Shown in pieces: positions 24,207 through 33,157 of a DNA stretch of 64,000 nt. A program made the translations under genes and the position numbers. This stretch comes from Cupriavidus plantarum (GTDB taxonomy: Bacteria > Pseudomonadota > Gammaproteobacteria > Burkholderiales > Burkholderiaceae), in the NCBI RefSeq assembly GCF_905397285.1, contig NZ_CAJPUX010000005.1, positions 372,001-436,000 of the forward strand, in the 5' to 3' direction. A model generated the notes under the pieces. That model was not told where the DNA came from and ran no database searches. It saw only the letters and a program-made list of their open reading frames with translations. Each line of letters begins with the position of its first letter. Position 1 is the stretch's first letter.

Positions 24207-25325
24207 TCAGGGACTCAGCAGTTTGCCCGTCCGGTACGCACGCGCACCCGATACCCGTCCGATCTGGTCGCCCGGTCTGACGAAACGGACCTCGCGGCCC
24301 ATGTAGAAGACGCCTTCGGTGTGGCTCTCCATGGTGGTGCGCGTCCCGTCCACGGGATCCACGATGTCGAACAGCGCCTGCCCCGGCCGCACCGTCGCGC
24401 CGACCGGCGTGCGGTAGACGAGGATGCCCGCCACCGGGGCCACGAGTTGCTCGCTGCCCGCCAGTGGCGTCGCCGGTTGCAGCAGCGGCGGTAGGGGCGG
24501 AGCCTCGCCGTCGATGATCCCCACATACGTCAGGTACGCGATCAATGCCTCGGCATCCTGCCGCGCCAAAGCGTCCGTCACGTCCCGCTGCCCCCGGTGC
24601 TCCACCGTGACCGCCACGCTCCCGTGCGGAATCGGATGCCGTTCGCCGAAGGTCTGCTGGATCTGGTACCAGGTGTAGCTATGCGCCTCGTCGAAGGAGT
24701 CTGCGCCCGAGTCGAGCGCCAGCAGGCTGGCCGTCGCGCCCAGGTAGCGCGCGAGGGGTTCCACCTCTCGCCAGATCGCATCCCCCGTGTAGATATGCAT
24801 CCCCGCCTCGCGCGAGCAGTGAAGGTCCAGCACGTAGTCGGCATCATGCGCCAGCAGCATCAGCGTCTGCTGCAGCGACGCGAACGCGGATGCAGGCTTC
24901 CGGGCCAGTAACGCGTCCTTCCAGGCCGCCCGCACGATCCGCAGGTTCTCTTGCCCGTTCTGCGTCAACCGGTCCGCAATCGCCGCGCTCACCTCCGTGG
25001 CCACCATCGGAAAGTCGCGATTGAAGTTCTTGCCGCTCGTGACCTCGAACCGCCCGATGAAATTCCCCAACACCCCCTGCGCCAGCCCGATCGGGTTCGC
25101 CGCCGACACCAGCACGACCTCGCCCCGCACGCGCCCCGCCTGCTCCAGCCCCAGCAACCGCTCTTTCAGCACCGTCGCCGTCAACATGGCGGGGATCTCG
25201 TCCGCATGCAGGCCTGCCTGCACATAGACCTTTCGACCGGCGCCCGGCTCGCCGAAGTGGTGACTGACGAGTTCGAAAGACACGCCGGCCGACGGCGACA
25301 ACAGGGGATGGGTCTGGCGCTTCAT
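24207..25325 (-). CDS. Succinylglutamate desuccinylase / aspartoacylase family protein
   Basis: A 372-residue zinc-dependent deacylase of the AstE/ASPA family, which releases an amine or amino acid from an N-acyl derivative. Zinc ligands His40 and Glu43 sit in AGLHADEIP, and the third His in YVLDLHCSRE. The C-terminal third (VAPVAGILVYRTPVGATVRPGQALFDIVDP) is a biotinyl-lipoyl-like beta barrel typical of the longer AstE-like subgroup. It ends 6 bp from the cytochrome gene (convergent) and is divergent from an AsnC regulator. Confidence 0.88.
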   Translation of the reverse strand: MKRQTHPLLSPSAGVSFELVSHHFGEPGAGRKVYVQAGLHADEIPAMLTATVLKERLLGLEQAGRVRGEVVLVSAANPIGLAQGVLGNFIGRFEVTSGKNFNRDFPMVATEVSAAIADRLTQNGQENLRIVRAAWKDALLARKPASAFASLQQTLMLLAHDADYVLDLHCSREAGMHIYTGDAIWREVEPLARYLGATASLLALDSGADSFDEAHSYTWYQIQQTFGERHPIPHGSVAVTVEHRGQRDVTDALARQDAEALIAYLTYVGIIDGEAPPLPPLLQPATPLAGSEQLVAPVAGILVYRTPVGATVRPGQALFDIVDPVDGTRTTMESHTEGVFYMGREVRFVRPGDQIGRVSGARAYRTGKLLSP

Positions 25326-25382
25326 GGCAAAATTGGTTATTGTGTTTACAAAATACTATCACCATCGTATCACCACGCTTGC

Positions 25383-25832
25383 ATGCCGACAACCGCCTTT
25401 CCTCTCATGGACGACTTCGACCACCAGTTGCTCGCCCTGCTGCGGGCCAACGCGCGGGCCAGTGCCGCCCTGCTCGCCCATCGGCTGGGCGTCGCGCGCA
25501 CGACCATCGCCAATCGCATCGCGCGGCTGGAAAAAGCCGGCGTGATCGTGGGCTACACCGTACAGGTACGGCCGGAGGCCCAGCGCGAGACGATCGCCGC
25601 GTGGATGAGTATTGCCGTGGAGGGAAACCAGGCGCGCGAGGTCATTGTGCGCCTGTTGGGAGAGCCCGGTGTCGCGGCGTTGCACGACACCAATGGGCGA
25701 TGGGACCTGCTGGCCGAGGTCCGCGCGTCATCGCTCGACGGACTCGCGTCAGTCCTGGAACGCGTGCGGCTGATCCGCGGCATCAGCGCCACGGAGACGA
25801 GCATCCATCTGACGCGCTACAAGGCGTCCTGA
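25383..25832 (+). CDS. Lrp/AsnC-family transcriptional regulator
   Basis: A 149-residue AsnC-type regulator with HTH (LLAHRLGVARTTIANRIARLEKAGVIVGY) and RAM domain. ATG 25383 and ATG 25407 (MDDFDHQ, the more usual family start) are both possible. It is divergent from the aspartoacylase-like gene across 57 bp that contains an A/T-rich imperfect palindrome around 25338-25355, so it probably regulates that gene in response to an amino acid. Confidence 0.9.
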   Translation: MPTTAFPLMDDFDHQLLALLRANARASAALLAHRLGVARTTIANRIARLEKAGVIVGYTVQVRPEAQRETIAAWMSIAVEGNQAREVIVRLLGEPGVAALHDTNGRWDLLAEVRASSLDGLASVLERVRLIRGISATETSIHLTRYKAS

Positions 25833-25849
25833 AGCAGGATGCCGTTCAC

Positions 25850-26797
25850 TCACGGCTCCCGCAAAGGAGCCCCCTGCACCGCCCCGGCGGGCGTCGGCGC
25901 CTTGAGCTTGCTGGCCACTTCCAGATGCTTGCGCATCAGTTCGGCCGCCCCCTCGCGGTTGCCCGATTCCAGCGCGGCCAGAATGCCCAGATGTTCGTGG
26001 CAACTGATCTCGACCCGCCCGCTGCCATGCTTCCAGTCGTAGTTCGATAGCCGCCGGATGCGGTTCAGCCGACGGATGGCATCGACATAGAAACGGTTGC
26101 CCGACGCCATGGCGAGCCCTTCATGGAACGCCGCATTGGTCTCGAAAAACGCGATCGGGGACGCCTCCGTCCACGGCTGCGTCAGGAACGCCGAATGCTG
26201 GATGCGCATGCGCGCGGCCCAGTCGGGCGGCAGGCGGAACGACGGTTCGAGCATCGCGGCCGGTTCGATCACCAGGCGGAAGCGATAGCTCTCCAACCGG
26301 GCTTCGCTATACCAGACCGCGTCCTGGAACTTCCACCGGTAGCCAAGCCGCCGCTCGACGATACCGAGATCCGCCAGGCGCACGAGCGCCTGCTTGATGG
26401 TTACGCGCGTCTCGTTATAGCGCTCCATCAGATCGCGTTCCGAGACTTCGTCCGGTAACGCCTTGCGCTGCCTGTCATGCGCGATGCGCGCGAGCAGCTC
26501 GTCCTCGTCCGCCGGCGAAGTGACCTCGGCCTCCGCCACCGGCGGCGGCGCCAGCAGCGCCACGCCCTTGTTGCGGCGCCGCTCGACGAACCCCCGTGCC
26601 TCGAGCTGATCCAGCGCGGCCCGGATCGGCGTGCGAGACACCCCTAGCGACTCGGCGAGCTTCTGCTCGTTCAGGCGATCGCCCGCCTCCAGCGATTCGT
26701 CCCGGATCCATTGCGCGATGCGGTCCTGCAGCGCGAGACGCGTCCGGCCCGATCCCTCTCCCGGCGCCTCGTTCGGAACGTTGTTAGGCATGCTCAT
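25850..26797 (-). CDS. GntR-family regulator with two winged-helix regions
   Basis: A 315-residue regulator. The first winged helix (residues 20-80) is a standard GntR domain with QKLAESLGVSRTPIRAALDQL and GFVERRRNKGV. A second segment (residues 95-155) reads ALPDEVSERDLMERYNETRVT and then ALVRLADLGIVERR, with the same helix-helix-wing pattern. The C-terminal part (170-300) is an FCD-like helical domain (AFFETNAAFHEGLAMASGN). The double winged helix is unusual for the family. ATG 26797 or 26791 is the start. It is divergent from the C45 hydrolase/ABC operon and is its likely regulator. Confidence 0.85.
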   Translation of the reverse strand: MSMPNNVPNEAPGEGSGRTRLALQDRIAQWIRDESLEAGDRLNEQKLAESLGVSRTPIRAALDQLEARGFVERRRNKGVALLAPPPVAEAEVTSPADEDELLARIAHDRQRKALPDEVSERDLMERYNETRVTIKQALVRLADLGIVERRLGYRWKFQDAVWYSEARLESYRFRLVIEPAAMLEPSFRLPPDWAARMRIQHSAFLTQPWTEASPIAFFETNAAFHEGLAMASGNRFYVDAIRRLNRIRRLSNYDWKHGSGRVEISCHEHLGILAALESGNREGAAELMRKHLEVASKLKAPTPAGAVQGAPLREP

Positions 26798-26805
26798 TGA
26801 TTTTT

Positions 26806-26838
26806 TTGTGTCATCAAAATACACTTTGGATCATACAA
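26806..26838. promoter_or_regulatory. Imperfect 14-bp inverted repeat, GntR operator candidate
   Basis: Left arm TTGTGTCATCAAAA (26806-26819) and right arm TTTGGATCATACAA (26825-26838) pair at 11 of 14 positions around TACAC. It sits 9 bp upstream of the GntR start and about 60 bp before the C45 gene, in the only A/T-rich patch between them. The long arms suit a protein with two DNA-binding regions per chain. Confidence 0.55.
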
Positions 26839-26897
26839 CAACGATTAGACACAACCCCAGCGGTACTCCTGACCTCTCCCGCCGTACGCTACCGACC

Positions 26898-28052
26898 ATG
26901 ACCGACACCCGACAAGCCGCACCCGCGCCCGAATGCCCGCTGATCGAAGTCAGCGGCCCGCCCCGCGAGCGCGGCCGCCAGTATGGCGAGCAAGCCGCCA
27001 CGCGTATCAAGCGTGGCATTGAACATTACTCCCGACAACTCGAGAACAACAAGCTCGGCTGGCCGGAGTTGCAGAAGATCGTCGCTACATTCGAACCGAC
27101 GATCGCCGCGTTCGACGCCAGTTACATCGAAGAAATGCACGGCATTGCGGAGGGCGCCGGTGTGGAATACGCCGCGGTGGTCATGCTCAACGCCCGGACG
27201 GAAGTGCTCAAGCTGGCCGACCGCATGCGCAACAAGCAGCCCGTGCCGATCGACCCGGACGGCTGCACGGGCGTGATCGCCCTGCCCGAAGCCACCGCCC
27301 ATGGCCGCGTGATCCATGCGCAAAACTGGGACTGGAAGGCCGAATGCGCCGAATCGTCGGTCGTGCTGAAGGTCCATCGCGACGATGGCCCCGACTACCT
27401 GACGTTCACCGAAGCGGGAGCGCTCGCCCGCTCGGGCATGAACGCGGCCGGTATCGCGATCACCGCCAACTACCTCGAATGCGAACGCGACTATCGCACA
27501 CTCGCCGTACCCCTGGCACTGATCCGCCGCAAGGTGCTGGAGCAGAAGCGGCTGGCGCTGGCGATGCAGGCCGTGTACGTGACGGCCAAGTCCGCCGCCA
27601 ACAACATCATGGTGTCGCACGCCGGCGGCGTGGCCATCAACTTCGAGTGCGCGCCGGACGAGACCTTCCAGGTGCAGCCGGAACGCGGCGTGGTCGTGCA
27701 TGCGAACCACTGGCTGAGCCCCGTCGCGCTGACCAAGCTGCGCGACCTCGGCGTCCAGAAGATGCCCGATTCGCTCTATCGTGACGAACGCGTGCGCCAG
27801 CTTGTGACGCCGCACATCGGCAAGATCACCGCCGACACGATCAAGAACGCGCTGTTCGACGACTTCGAGACGCCGTGGTCGGTCTGCCGGCCGCCGCGCC
27901 CCAATACCAGCAACAACCTGTCGGCCACCGTCGCGATGATCGTGATGGAGCCGGAACTGGGATCCATGGAGGTATCGATGCTGCCCGCGCTGTACCCGAG
28001 CTTCACGACATTCCATCTCGAGATGGACATCCAGAAAGCCACCGGCCGATGA
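26898..28052 (+). CDS. C45 family autoproteolytic acyltransferase/hydrolase
   Basis: A 384-residue Ntn-hydrolase of the acyl-CoA:6-aminopenicillanate acyltransferase (AAT) type. The precursor is expected to cleave itself before Cys123 in DPDGCTGVIAL, making Cys the N-terminal nucleophile of the beta chain. Other landmarks are GPPRERGRQYGEQAATRI, HAQNWDW and GMNAAGIAITANYL. The family cleaves or transfers amide-linked acyl groups. ATG 26898 gives the usual start; earlier in-frame codons lie in the promoter. It is the first gene of an operon with an Opp/Dpp-type importer (20 bp to the next gene), so it probably acts on the imported compound. Confidence 0.88.
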   Translation: MTDTRQAAPAPECPLIEVSGPPRERGRQYGEQAATRIKRGIEHYSRQLENNKLGWPELQKIVATFEPTIAAFDASYIEEMHGIAEGAGVEYAAVVMLNARTEVLKLADRMRNKQPVPIDPDGCTGVIALPEATAHGRVIHAQNWDWKAECAESSVVLKVHRDDGPDYLTFTEAGALARSGMNAAGIAITANYLECERDYRTLAVPLALIRRKVLEQKRLALAMQAVYVTAKSAANNIMVSHAGGVAINFECAPDETFQVQPERGVVVHANHWLSPVALTKLRDLGVQKMPDSLYRDERVRQLVTPHIGKITADTIKNALFDDFETPWSVCRPPRPNTSNNLSATVAMIVMEPELGSMEVSMLPALYPSFTTFHLEMDIQKATGR

Positions 28053-28072
28053 CGGCCGCCGGAGGAGACAGC

Positions 28073-29668
28073 ATGGCCAGGGCGATGAGGACATCGGTCG
28101 GCACGACGGGGACGCGGATGGCGTTGGTGGCGCTGGTCGCCGGCCTGCTCGCCCCCGGCGCGCACGCACAGCCCACGCGGGACACGCTGCGCGTACGGCT
28201 CAACGCCGATATCCGATCGACCGACCCGGGCATCAACCGCGACGTCAATACCGATGCCGTGGTCGCGCATCTCGTCGAGGGACTCGTGGCCTTCCGCGAA
28301 GACACATCCGTGGGACCGCTGCTCGCGCAGAAGGTCGAGACGTCCGCGGACGGCCTCACGTACACGTTCACGCTGCGTCCGGGCCTGAAATTCCAGAACG
28401 GCGCGCCCATCACCTCGGACGACGTCGTCTTCGCATGGCAACGCTATATGACTCCCGCGAACAACTGGCGCTGCCTGTCGGAGTTCGACGGCCGCGGCTA
28501 CGCGAAGGTGGTCAAGGTGGAAGCGAAAGACCCGCTGACGGTGGTCTATACGCTCGACAAACCCTCCGCCCTGTTCCTGAAGACGATGGCGCGGCCGGAT
28601 TGTGGCGGCACGGGTATCTACCATCGAAGCGCCATCGGCCATGACGGCAAGTGGCGCGAGCTCGTCGGCTCGGGCCCCTACAGGCTGACTGACTGGAAGC
28701 GCGGCCAGTACCTGGAGCTGCAACGCAATCCCTACTATCAGCCGCTGCCCGGCAAGCGCGATGGCAACACGGGCAACAAGACGCCGGAGATCGCGAAGGT
28801 GCGCTTCATGGTCATTCCCGACCCCTCGTCGGCCAAGGCCGCGCTGCTGTCGGGCAATATCGACGTGATTCCCGACGTCGAGGACAACGACCTGCCCGAG
28901 TACCGCGCGCGCAAGGACCTCCTGCTCGACAGCACGCCGACGATGAGCCAGGCGGGCCTGCTGTTCCAGACGCGCGACCCGGTACTCAAGGATGCGCGCA
29001 TCCGCCGCGCGATCGCGCTGACGATCGATGTGCCAGAGCTCGTCGATGCGGTGACGGGCGGCAACTCGACGGCGAGCCGCTCGGTGATCCCGCGCCCCAG
29101 CCCGTTCTACGGCAAAGCTCAGGCCGTGATGCCCGGCCGCGACATCGCCGCCGCGCGCAAGTTGCTCAATGAAGCCGGCTACCGTGGGCAGACCATCAAG
29201 ATCCTGACGACAAAGCGCTACAACGCGCTGTTCGATATCGCCGTGCTCACGCAGGCGATGGCGGCGGAGGCCGGCCTGCGCATCGACGTCGAGGTACTCG
29301 ACTGGGCTACCCTCCTCGACCGCTACACGCGCGGCGACTATCAGGCGATGGCGTTCAGCTATTCGGCGCGTCTCGACCCATCGCTGTCGTACGAGATGAT
29401 TACCGGCCCCAAGGACAAGCAGCCACGCAAGGTCTGGGAAACTCCGGATGCGATCCGCCTGCTCAACGAGAGCATGAACGAGAGCGATCCCACGCGGCGA
29501 CAGGCCACGTTCGACGCGCTCGAGGCCCGCATGCGCGAGGACGTGCCTGCCATCTTCGTGTACTCGGAGACGCGGACCAGCGCGGTCCGCAACGACGTGC
29601 GCAATTTCCATGGCTGGCCGCTCGGGCAGCCACGCGCGTGGGGCGTCACGTTCGCCAACGCCAAATAA
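28073..29668 (+). CDS. ABC transporter substrate-binding protein, peptide/opine family (SBP_bac_5)
   Basis: A 531-residue periplasmic receptor with a Sec signal peptide (residues 1-33, ending GAHAQPT). The family 5 pattern is clear: LRVRLNADIRSTDPG, VVAHLVEGLVAF, YTFTLRPGLKFQNGAPITSDDVVFAWQR and GSGPYRL. GGAGGAGA precedes ATG 28073. These proteins bind peptides, opines, nickel or glycosidic compounds. Its operon partner, the C45 hydrolase, suggests an N-acylated or peptide-like ligand. Confidence 0.92.
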   Translation: MARAMRTSVGTTGTRMALVALVAGLLAPGAHAQPTRDTLRVRLNADIRSTDPGINRDVNTDAVVAHLVEGLVAFREDTSVGPLLAQKVETSADGLTYTFTLRPGLKFQNGAPITSDDVVFAWQRYMTPANNWRCLSEFDGRGYAKVVKVEAKDPLTVVYTLDKPSALFLKTMARPDCGGTGIYHRSAIGHDGKWRELVGSGPYRLTDWKRGQYLELQRNPYYQPLPGKRDGNTGNKTPEIAKVRFMVIPDPSSAKAALLSGNIDVIPDVEDNDLPEYRARKDLLLDSTPTMSQAGLLFQTRDPVLKDARIRRAIALTIDVPELVDAVTGGNSTASRSVIPRPSPFYGKAQAVMPGRDIAAARKLLNEAGYRGQTIKILTTKRYNALFDIAVLTQAMAAEAGLRIDVEVLDWATLLDRYTRGDYQAMAFSYSARLDPSLSYEMITGPKDKQPRKVWETPDAIRLLNESMNESDPTRRQATFDALEARMREDVPAIFVYSETRTSAVRNDVRNFHGWPLGQPRAWGVTFANAK

Positions 29669-29683
29669 GCGGAGCCGACTCCC

Positions 29684-30640
29684 GTGTCATCCTCCTTCAT
29701 CCTCTATCTGCTGCGGCGCGCGCTGTGGACACTGCCAACGCTGCTGCTGGTGGCGCTGATCGTGTTCGTGCTCATGCGCCTGATCCCCGGCGATCCCGCG
29801 CAGTTGATCCTCGGCGACAGCGGCACCGCCGAACAACTGGCCGACCTGCGTTCGCAACTCGGCCTCGACCGGCCAATTGCCGTGCAGTTCGGCGTCTGGC
29901 TCTCCGATATGGTTCGTGGCGACCTCGGCCATTCCATCACCACGAACGAAGCGGTGCTGCCGCTGCTGATCGAGCGGTTCCAGGTCAGCGCGACCATCGT
30001 GCTCGTGGCCGTGGCCGCCGCGGCGGCGATCGCGGTGCCCGCCGGCCTCTTCGCCGCCTGGAAGCAGAATTCGCTGACCGATACCGTCATCGTGGCGGGC
30101 GCGACATTCTTTCTGTCTATCCCGAGTTTCTGGCTGGGCCTGCTGTTGCTGCTGCTGGTCGGCCTGAAGCTGGGCTGGGTGCCCGTGGTCGGGTACGTGG
30201 CGTTCAGCGAGGACTGGCGCGCGGCGCTGAGCTATCTGGCGCTCCCCATCGTCACGCTGACACTGATCGAGATGGGCGTGCTGACGCGCATGGCGCGCGC
30301 CAGCGCGATCGAGACGCTGCGCCTGGAATACGTCACGCATGCCCGCGCCAAGGGTCTTTCCGAGCGCCGTGTGCTGCTGCGCCACGTGCTACCCAACGCG
30401 TTCGCGCCCACATGGACGATGATCGGCCTCGTGCTCGGCAACCTGCTCGGCGGCATCGCGGTGCTGGAGACCGTATTCACGCTGCCTGGCCTTGGCCGGC
30501 TGCTCGTCGATGCGATCTTCGCGCGCGACTATCCCGTGGTGCAGGGCTGCCTGTTGTTCACCGCGGTGATCTACGTCGTGGTCAACCTCGTAGTGGACCT
30601 CTTCTATCCCCTCTTCGACCCGCGCGTGGCCAGCTCATGA
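29684..30640 (+). CDS. ABC transporter permease, DppB/OppB type
   Basis: A 318-residue inner-membrane permease with six predicted spans. The N-terminus (YLLRRALWTLPTLLLVALIVF), the RLIPGDPA motif and the EAA loop (YVTHARAKGLSERRVLLRHVLPNA) identify the DppB group. It starts with GTG 29684 behind a GGAG at 29671. Its stop overlaps the start of the next permease by 4 bp (ATGA), so translation is coupled. Confidence 0.92.
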   Translation: MSSSFILYLLRRALWTLPTLLLVALIVFVLMRLIPGDPAQLILGDSGTAEQLADLRSQLGLDRPIAVQFGVWLSDMVRGDLGHSITTNEAVLPLLIERFQVSATIVLVAVAAAAAIAVPAGLFAAWKQNSLTDTVIVAGATFFLSIPSFWLGLLLLLLVGLKLGWVPVVGYVAFSEDWRAALSYLALPIVTLTLIEMGVLTRMARASAIETLRLEYVTHARAKGLSERRVLLRHVLPNAFAPTWTMIGLVLGNLLGGIAVLETVFTLPGLGRLLVDAIFARDYPVVQGCLLFTAVIYVVVNLVVDLFYPLFDPRVASS

Positions 30641-31449
30641 AACTTCGTCTCAATGCGGCCATCGGCGGCACGCTTGTCGGCACCGTGATCTCGATGGCAT
30701 TGCTGTCGACGGTGTGGACCCCGTTCGATCCGCTCAAGCTCAATCTGCGCATGCGGCTCAAGCCGCCCACCGGCCTGCACTGGCTCGGCACCGACGAGTT
30801 CGGGCGCGACATCCTTTCGCGGCTCATCGCCGGCGCGGGCGCGAGCCTGCTCGTCGCCGCGCTGACCGTGACGCTCGCGCTGCTGCTCGGCACGCTGTTC
30901 GGCCTCGTGGCCGGCTACTTTCGCGGCCGCATCGATCGCGTCATGATGGTCGTCAACGATGCGCTGCTCGCGTTCCCCGGCATCCTCCTCGCGCTCGGCA
31001 TCATGGTGATCACAGGCGCCAACAAGTACGGCATCGTGCTGGCGCTCGGGCTCGCCTATACGCCCACCGTCGTCCGCCTCGTGCGCGGTACCGTGCTGTC
31101 GCTGCGCGAGAAGGAGTTCGTCGAGGCATCGCGCGTCATCGGCAACAGCGAGCTCACGACGATGCTGCGCCATATCCTGCCGAATTGCGCCGCGCCGCTG
31201 ATGGTGCTGGGCACGTCGATGTTCGGCTGGGTGGTCCTGGCTGAGAGCGCGCTGAGTTTCCTCGGCCTCGGCGTGCCGCCCCCCGCGCCGACGTGGGGCA
31301 ACATGCTCTCTTCCGGCCGTCCCTATATCGAATCCGCCGCGTGGCTCGGCATCGCGCCGGGCCTCTGCATCGCGCTGACGCTGCTGGGCATTAATCTGCT
31401 GGGCGACGCATTGCGCGACTGGCTCGACCCTCGCATGGAGCAGGCATGA
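30637..31449 (+). CDS. ABC transporter permease, DppC/OppC type
   Basis: A 270-residue second permease. LHWLGTDEFGRDILSRLI near residue 47 and the EAA loop EFVEASRVIGNSELTTMLRHILPN are characteristic of DppC. It overlaps the genes on both sides by 4 bp. The N-terminal cytosolic head is short compared with many DppC proteins. Confidence 0.92.
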   Translation: MKLRLNAAIGGTLVGTVISMALLSTVWTPFDPLKLNLRMRLKPPTGLHWLGTDEFGRDILSRLIAGAGASLLVAALTVTLALLLGTLFGLVAGYFRGRIDRVMMVVNDALLAFPGILLALGIMVITGANKYGIVLALGLAYTPTVVRLVRGTVLSLREKEFVEASRVIGNSELTTMLRHILPNCAAPLMVLGTSMFGWVVLAESALSFLGLGVPPPAPTWGNMLSSGRPYIESAAWLGIAPGLCIALTLLGINLLGDALRDWLDPRMEQA

Positions 31450-33092
31450 CCCATCCCGTGTCCCCCGTGGCGCCGCTGCTGTCGGTGCGTGACCTGACGC
31501 TGCACAGCACGCGCGGCAATGCGATCCTCAAAGGCATCTCGTTCGAGATGGCGCCCGGCGAAGTGCTGGCGCTGGTCGGCGAGTCCGGCAGCGGGAAGAC
31601 CATGGCCGGCCGCGCAATCATGCGGCTGCTGCCCCTGCAGGTAAAGCAGACTGGCGGCACCATCGTGCTCGACGGCAAGGACGTCGGCGCGCTCTCTGAC
31701 CGCGCCATGCGCGATCTGCGCGGACAGGTCGCCGGCATGGTGTTCCAGGAACCGATGGTCTCGCTGAATCCCGCCATGACCGTGGGTGCGCAACTGTGCG
31801 AAGGGCTGCTGCTGCACGAAAAGCTGTCGCCGAAGGCCGCGCGCGAGCGTGCGATCGAGATGCTGCGCCGCGTGCAAATCGCCGACCCAGAGGGCTGCAT
31901 GGCGTCCTTCCCCCATGCGTTCTCCGGCGGCATGCGCCAGCGCATCATGCTGGCCTCGGTGATGCTGCTGAAGCCGCGCCTGCTGATCGCCGACGAACCG
32001 ACCACCGCGCTCGACGCGCTGAGCCAGCGCGAGGTCATGGAGATCATGGCCGACCTGACGCGCAACAGCGGCACGGCCGTGCTGCTGGTCACGCACGACC
32101 TGCAACTCGTCGCGCACTATGCCGACTCCGTGCTCGTGCTGCGCCGCGGCGCTCAGGTGGAGTACGGCAGCGCGCGCACGGTGCTGTGCGAGCCGAAAAC
32201 CGAATACACGCGCAGCCTCATCCAGGCGCTGCCGCAACGCGCGGTCGGCCGCCCGCCGGTTGCGGATGTGCCGCCCGTGATCGAGGCCAGGGACGTCTCG
32301 GTCGCCTACCCCGGCGCGCATCGCATGTTTTCGCGCGGCACGGACAAGCTGGCCGTCGATCGCGTATCGCTGGCCATCCGCCCCGGCGAAGTCGTGGCCG
32401 TGGTGGGCGGTTCGGGTTCAGGCAAGACGACGCTGGGCCGCGCGATGATCGGCCTGCTGCCGCTCACGGGCGGCACGCTGCGGTTCCGCGGTGAGCCCGT
32501 AGGCAGCGGCGGCAAGGCGCAACAGCGCGATTTTCGGCTCGCTTGCCAGATGGTGTTCCAGGATCCCTACTCCTCGCTCGATCCCCGCCAGCGCATCGGC
32601 GAGATCGTCTCCGAGCCGCTCGATCATGCCGAGCCGATGACCGCAGGCGAGCGCCGGCTGCGCGTCGATCGCATGCTGGCGGAGGTCGGGCTCGATGGAC
32701 TGGCCGAGCGCTTCCCGCACGCATTGTCCGGCGGGCAGCGGCAGCGGGTGGCCATTGCCCGGGCGCTGATTCGCAGTCCGGCGCTGGTGGTGGCGGACGA
32801 GCCCGTGTCCGCGCTCGACATGACCATCCAGAAGCAGGTGCTCACGCTGTTCCGCGAGCTGCAGCGTACGCACGGCTTTGCCTGCTTCTTCGTGTCGCAC
32901 AACCTCGCGGCCGTGTCCGAGGTGGCCGATCGTATCGTGGTCATGCATCAGGGTCGCATCGTCGAGGAAGGCAGCGTCGATGACATTCTTGATCGGCCGC
33001 AGCATGCGTACACGCGCGCGTTGCTGGAAGCGGCCTACGTCGCCCCAGGCCAGCGCACCCCGCTGACGATGAGGATGGAAGCCGCGGCCTAG
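31446..33092 (+). CDS. ABC transporter ATP-binding protein, fused DppD-DppF type
   Basis: A 548-residue protein with two complete ATPase modules, so one gene supplies both nucleotide-binding domains. Walker A motifs are GESGSGKT (residues 45-52) and GGSGSGKT (about 320-327); signature motifs are FSGGMRQR and LSGGQRQR; Walker B ends are ADEPTTALD and ADEPVSALD. It starts by a 4-bp overlap with the permease gene and ends the five-gene C45/ABC operon. Confidence 0.92.
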   Translation: MTHPVSPVAPLLSVRDLTLHSTRGNAILKGISFEMAPGEVLALVGESGSGKTMAGRAIMRLLPLQVKQTGGTIVLDGKDVGALSDRAMRDLRGQVAGMVFQEPMVSLNPAMTVGAQLCEGLLLHEKLSPKAARERAIEMLRRVQIADPEGCMASFPHAFSGGMRQRIMLASVMLLKPRLLIADEPTTALDALSQREVMEIMADLTRNSGTAVLLVTHDLQLVAHYADSVLVLRRGAQVEYGSARTVLCEPKTEYTRSLIQALPQRAVGRPPVADVPPVIEARDVSVAYPGAHRMFSRGTDKLAVDRVSLAIRPGEVVAVVGGSGSGKTTLGRAMIGLLPLTGGTLRFRGEPVGSGGKAQQRDFRLACQMVFQDPYSSLDPRQRIGEIVSEPLDHAEPMTAGERRLRVDRMLAEVGLDGLAERFPHALSGGQRQRVAIARALIRSPALVVADEPVSALDMTIQKQVLTLFRELQRTHGFACFFVSHNLAAVSEVADRIVVMHQGRIVEEGSVDDILDRPQHAYTRALLEAAYVAPGQRTPLTMRMEAAA

Positions 33093-33157
33093 CGTCCCTC
33101 ACCGTCCCCGCCCGCAGTCGATATACTCCGTGCCATCAACCATCTCGGGGAGCACGC

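Noticed and set aside
26848-26854. GACACAA paired with TTGTGTC at 26806 as the GntR operator
   Set aside because: The spacing of 35 bp is too long; the 14-bp imperfect repeat at 26806-26838 explains the left arm better.
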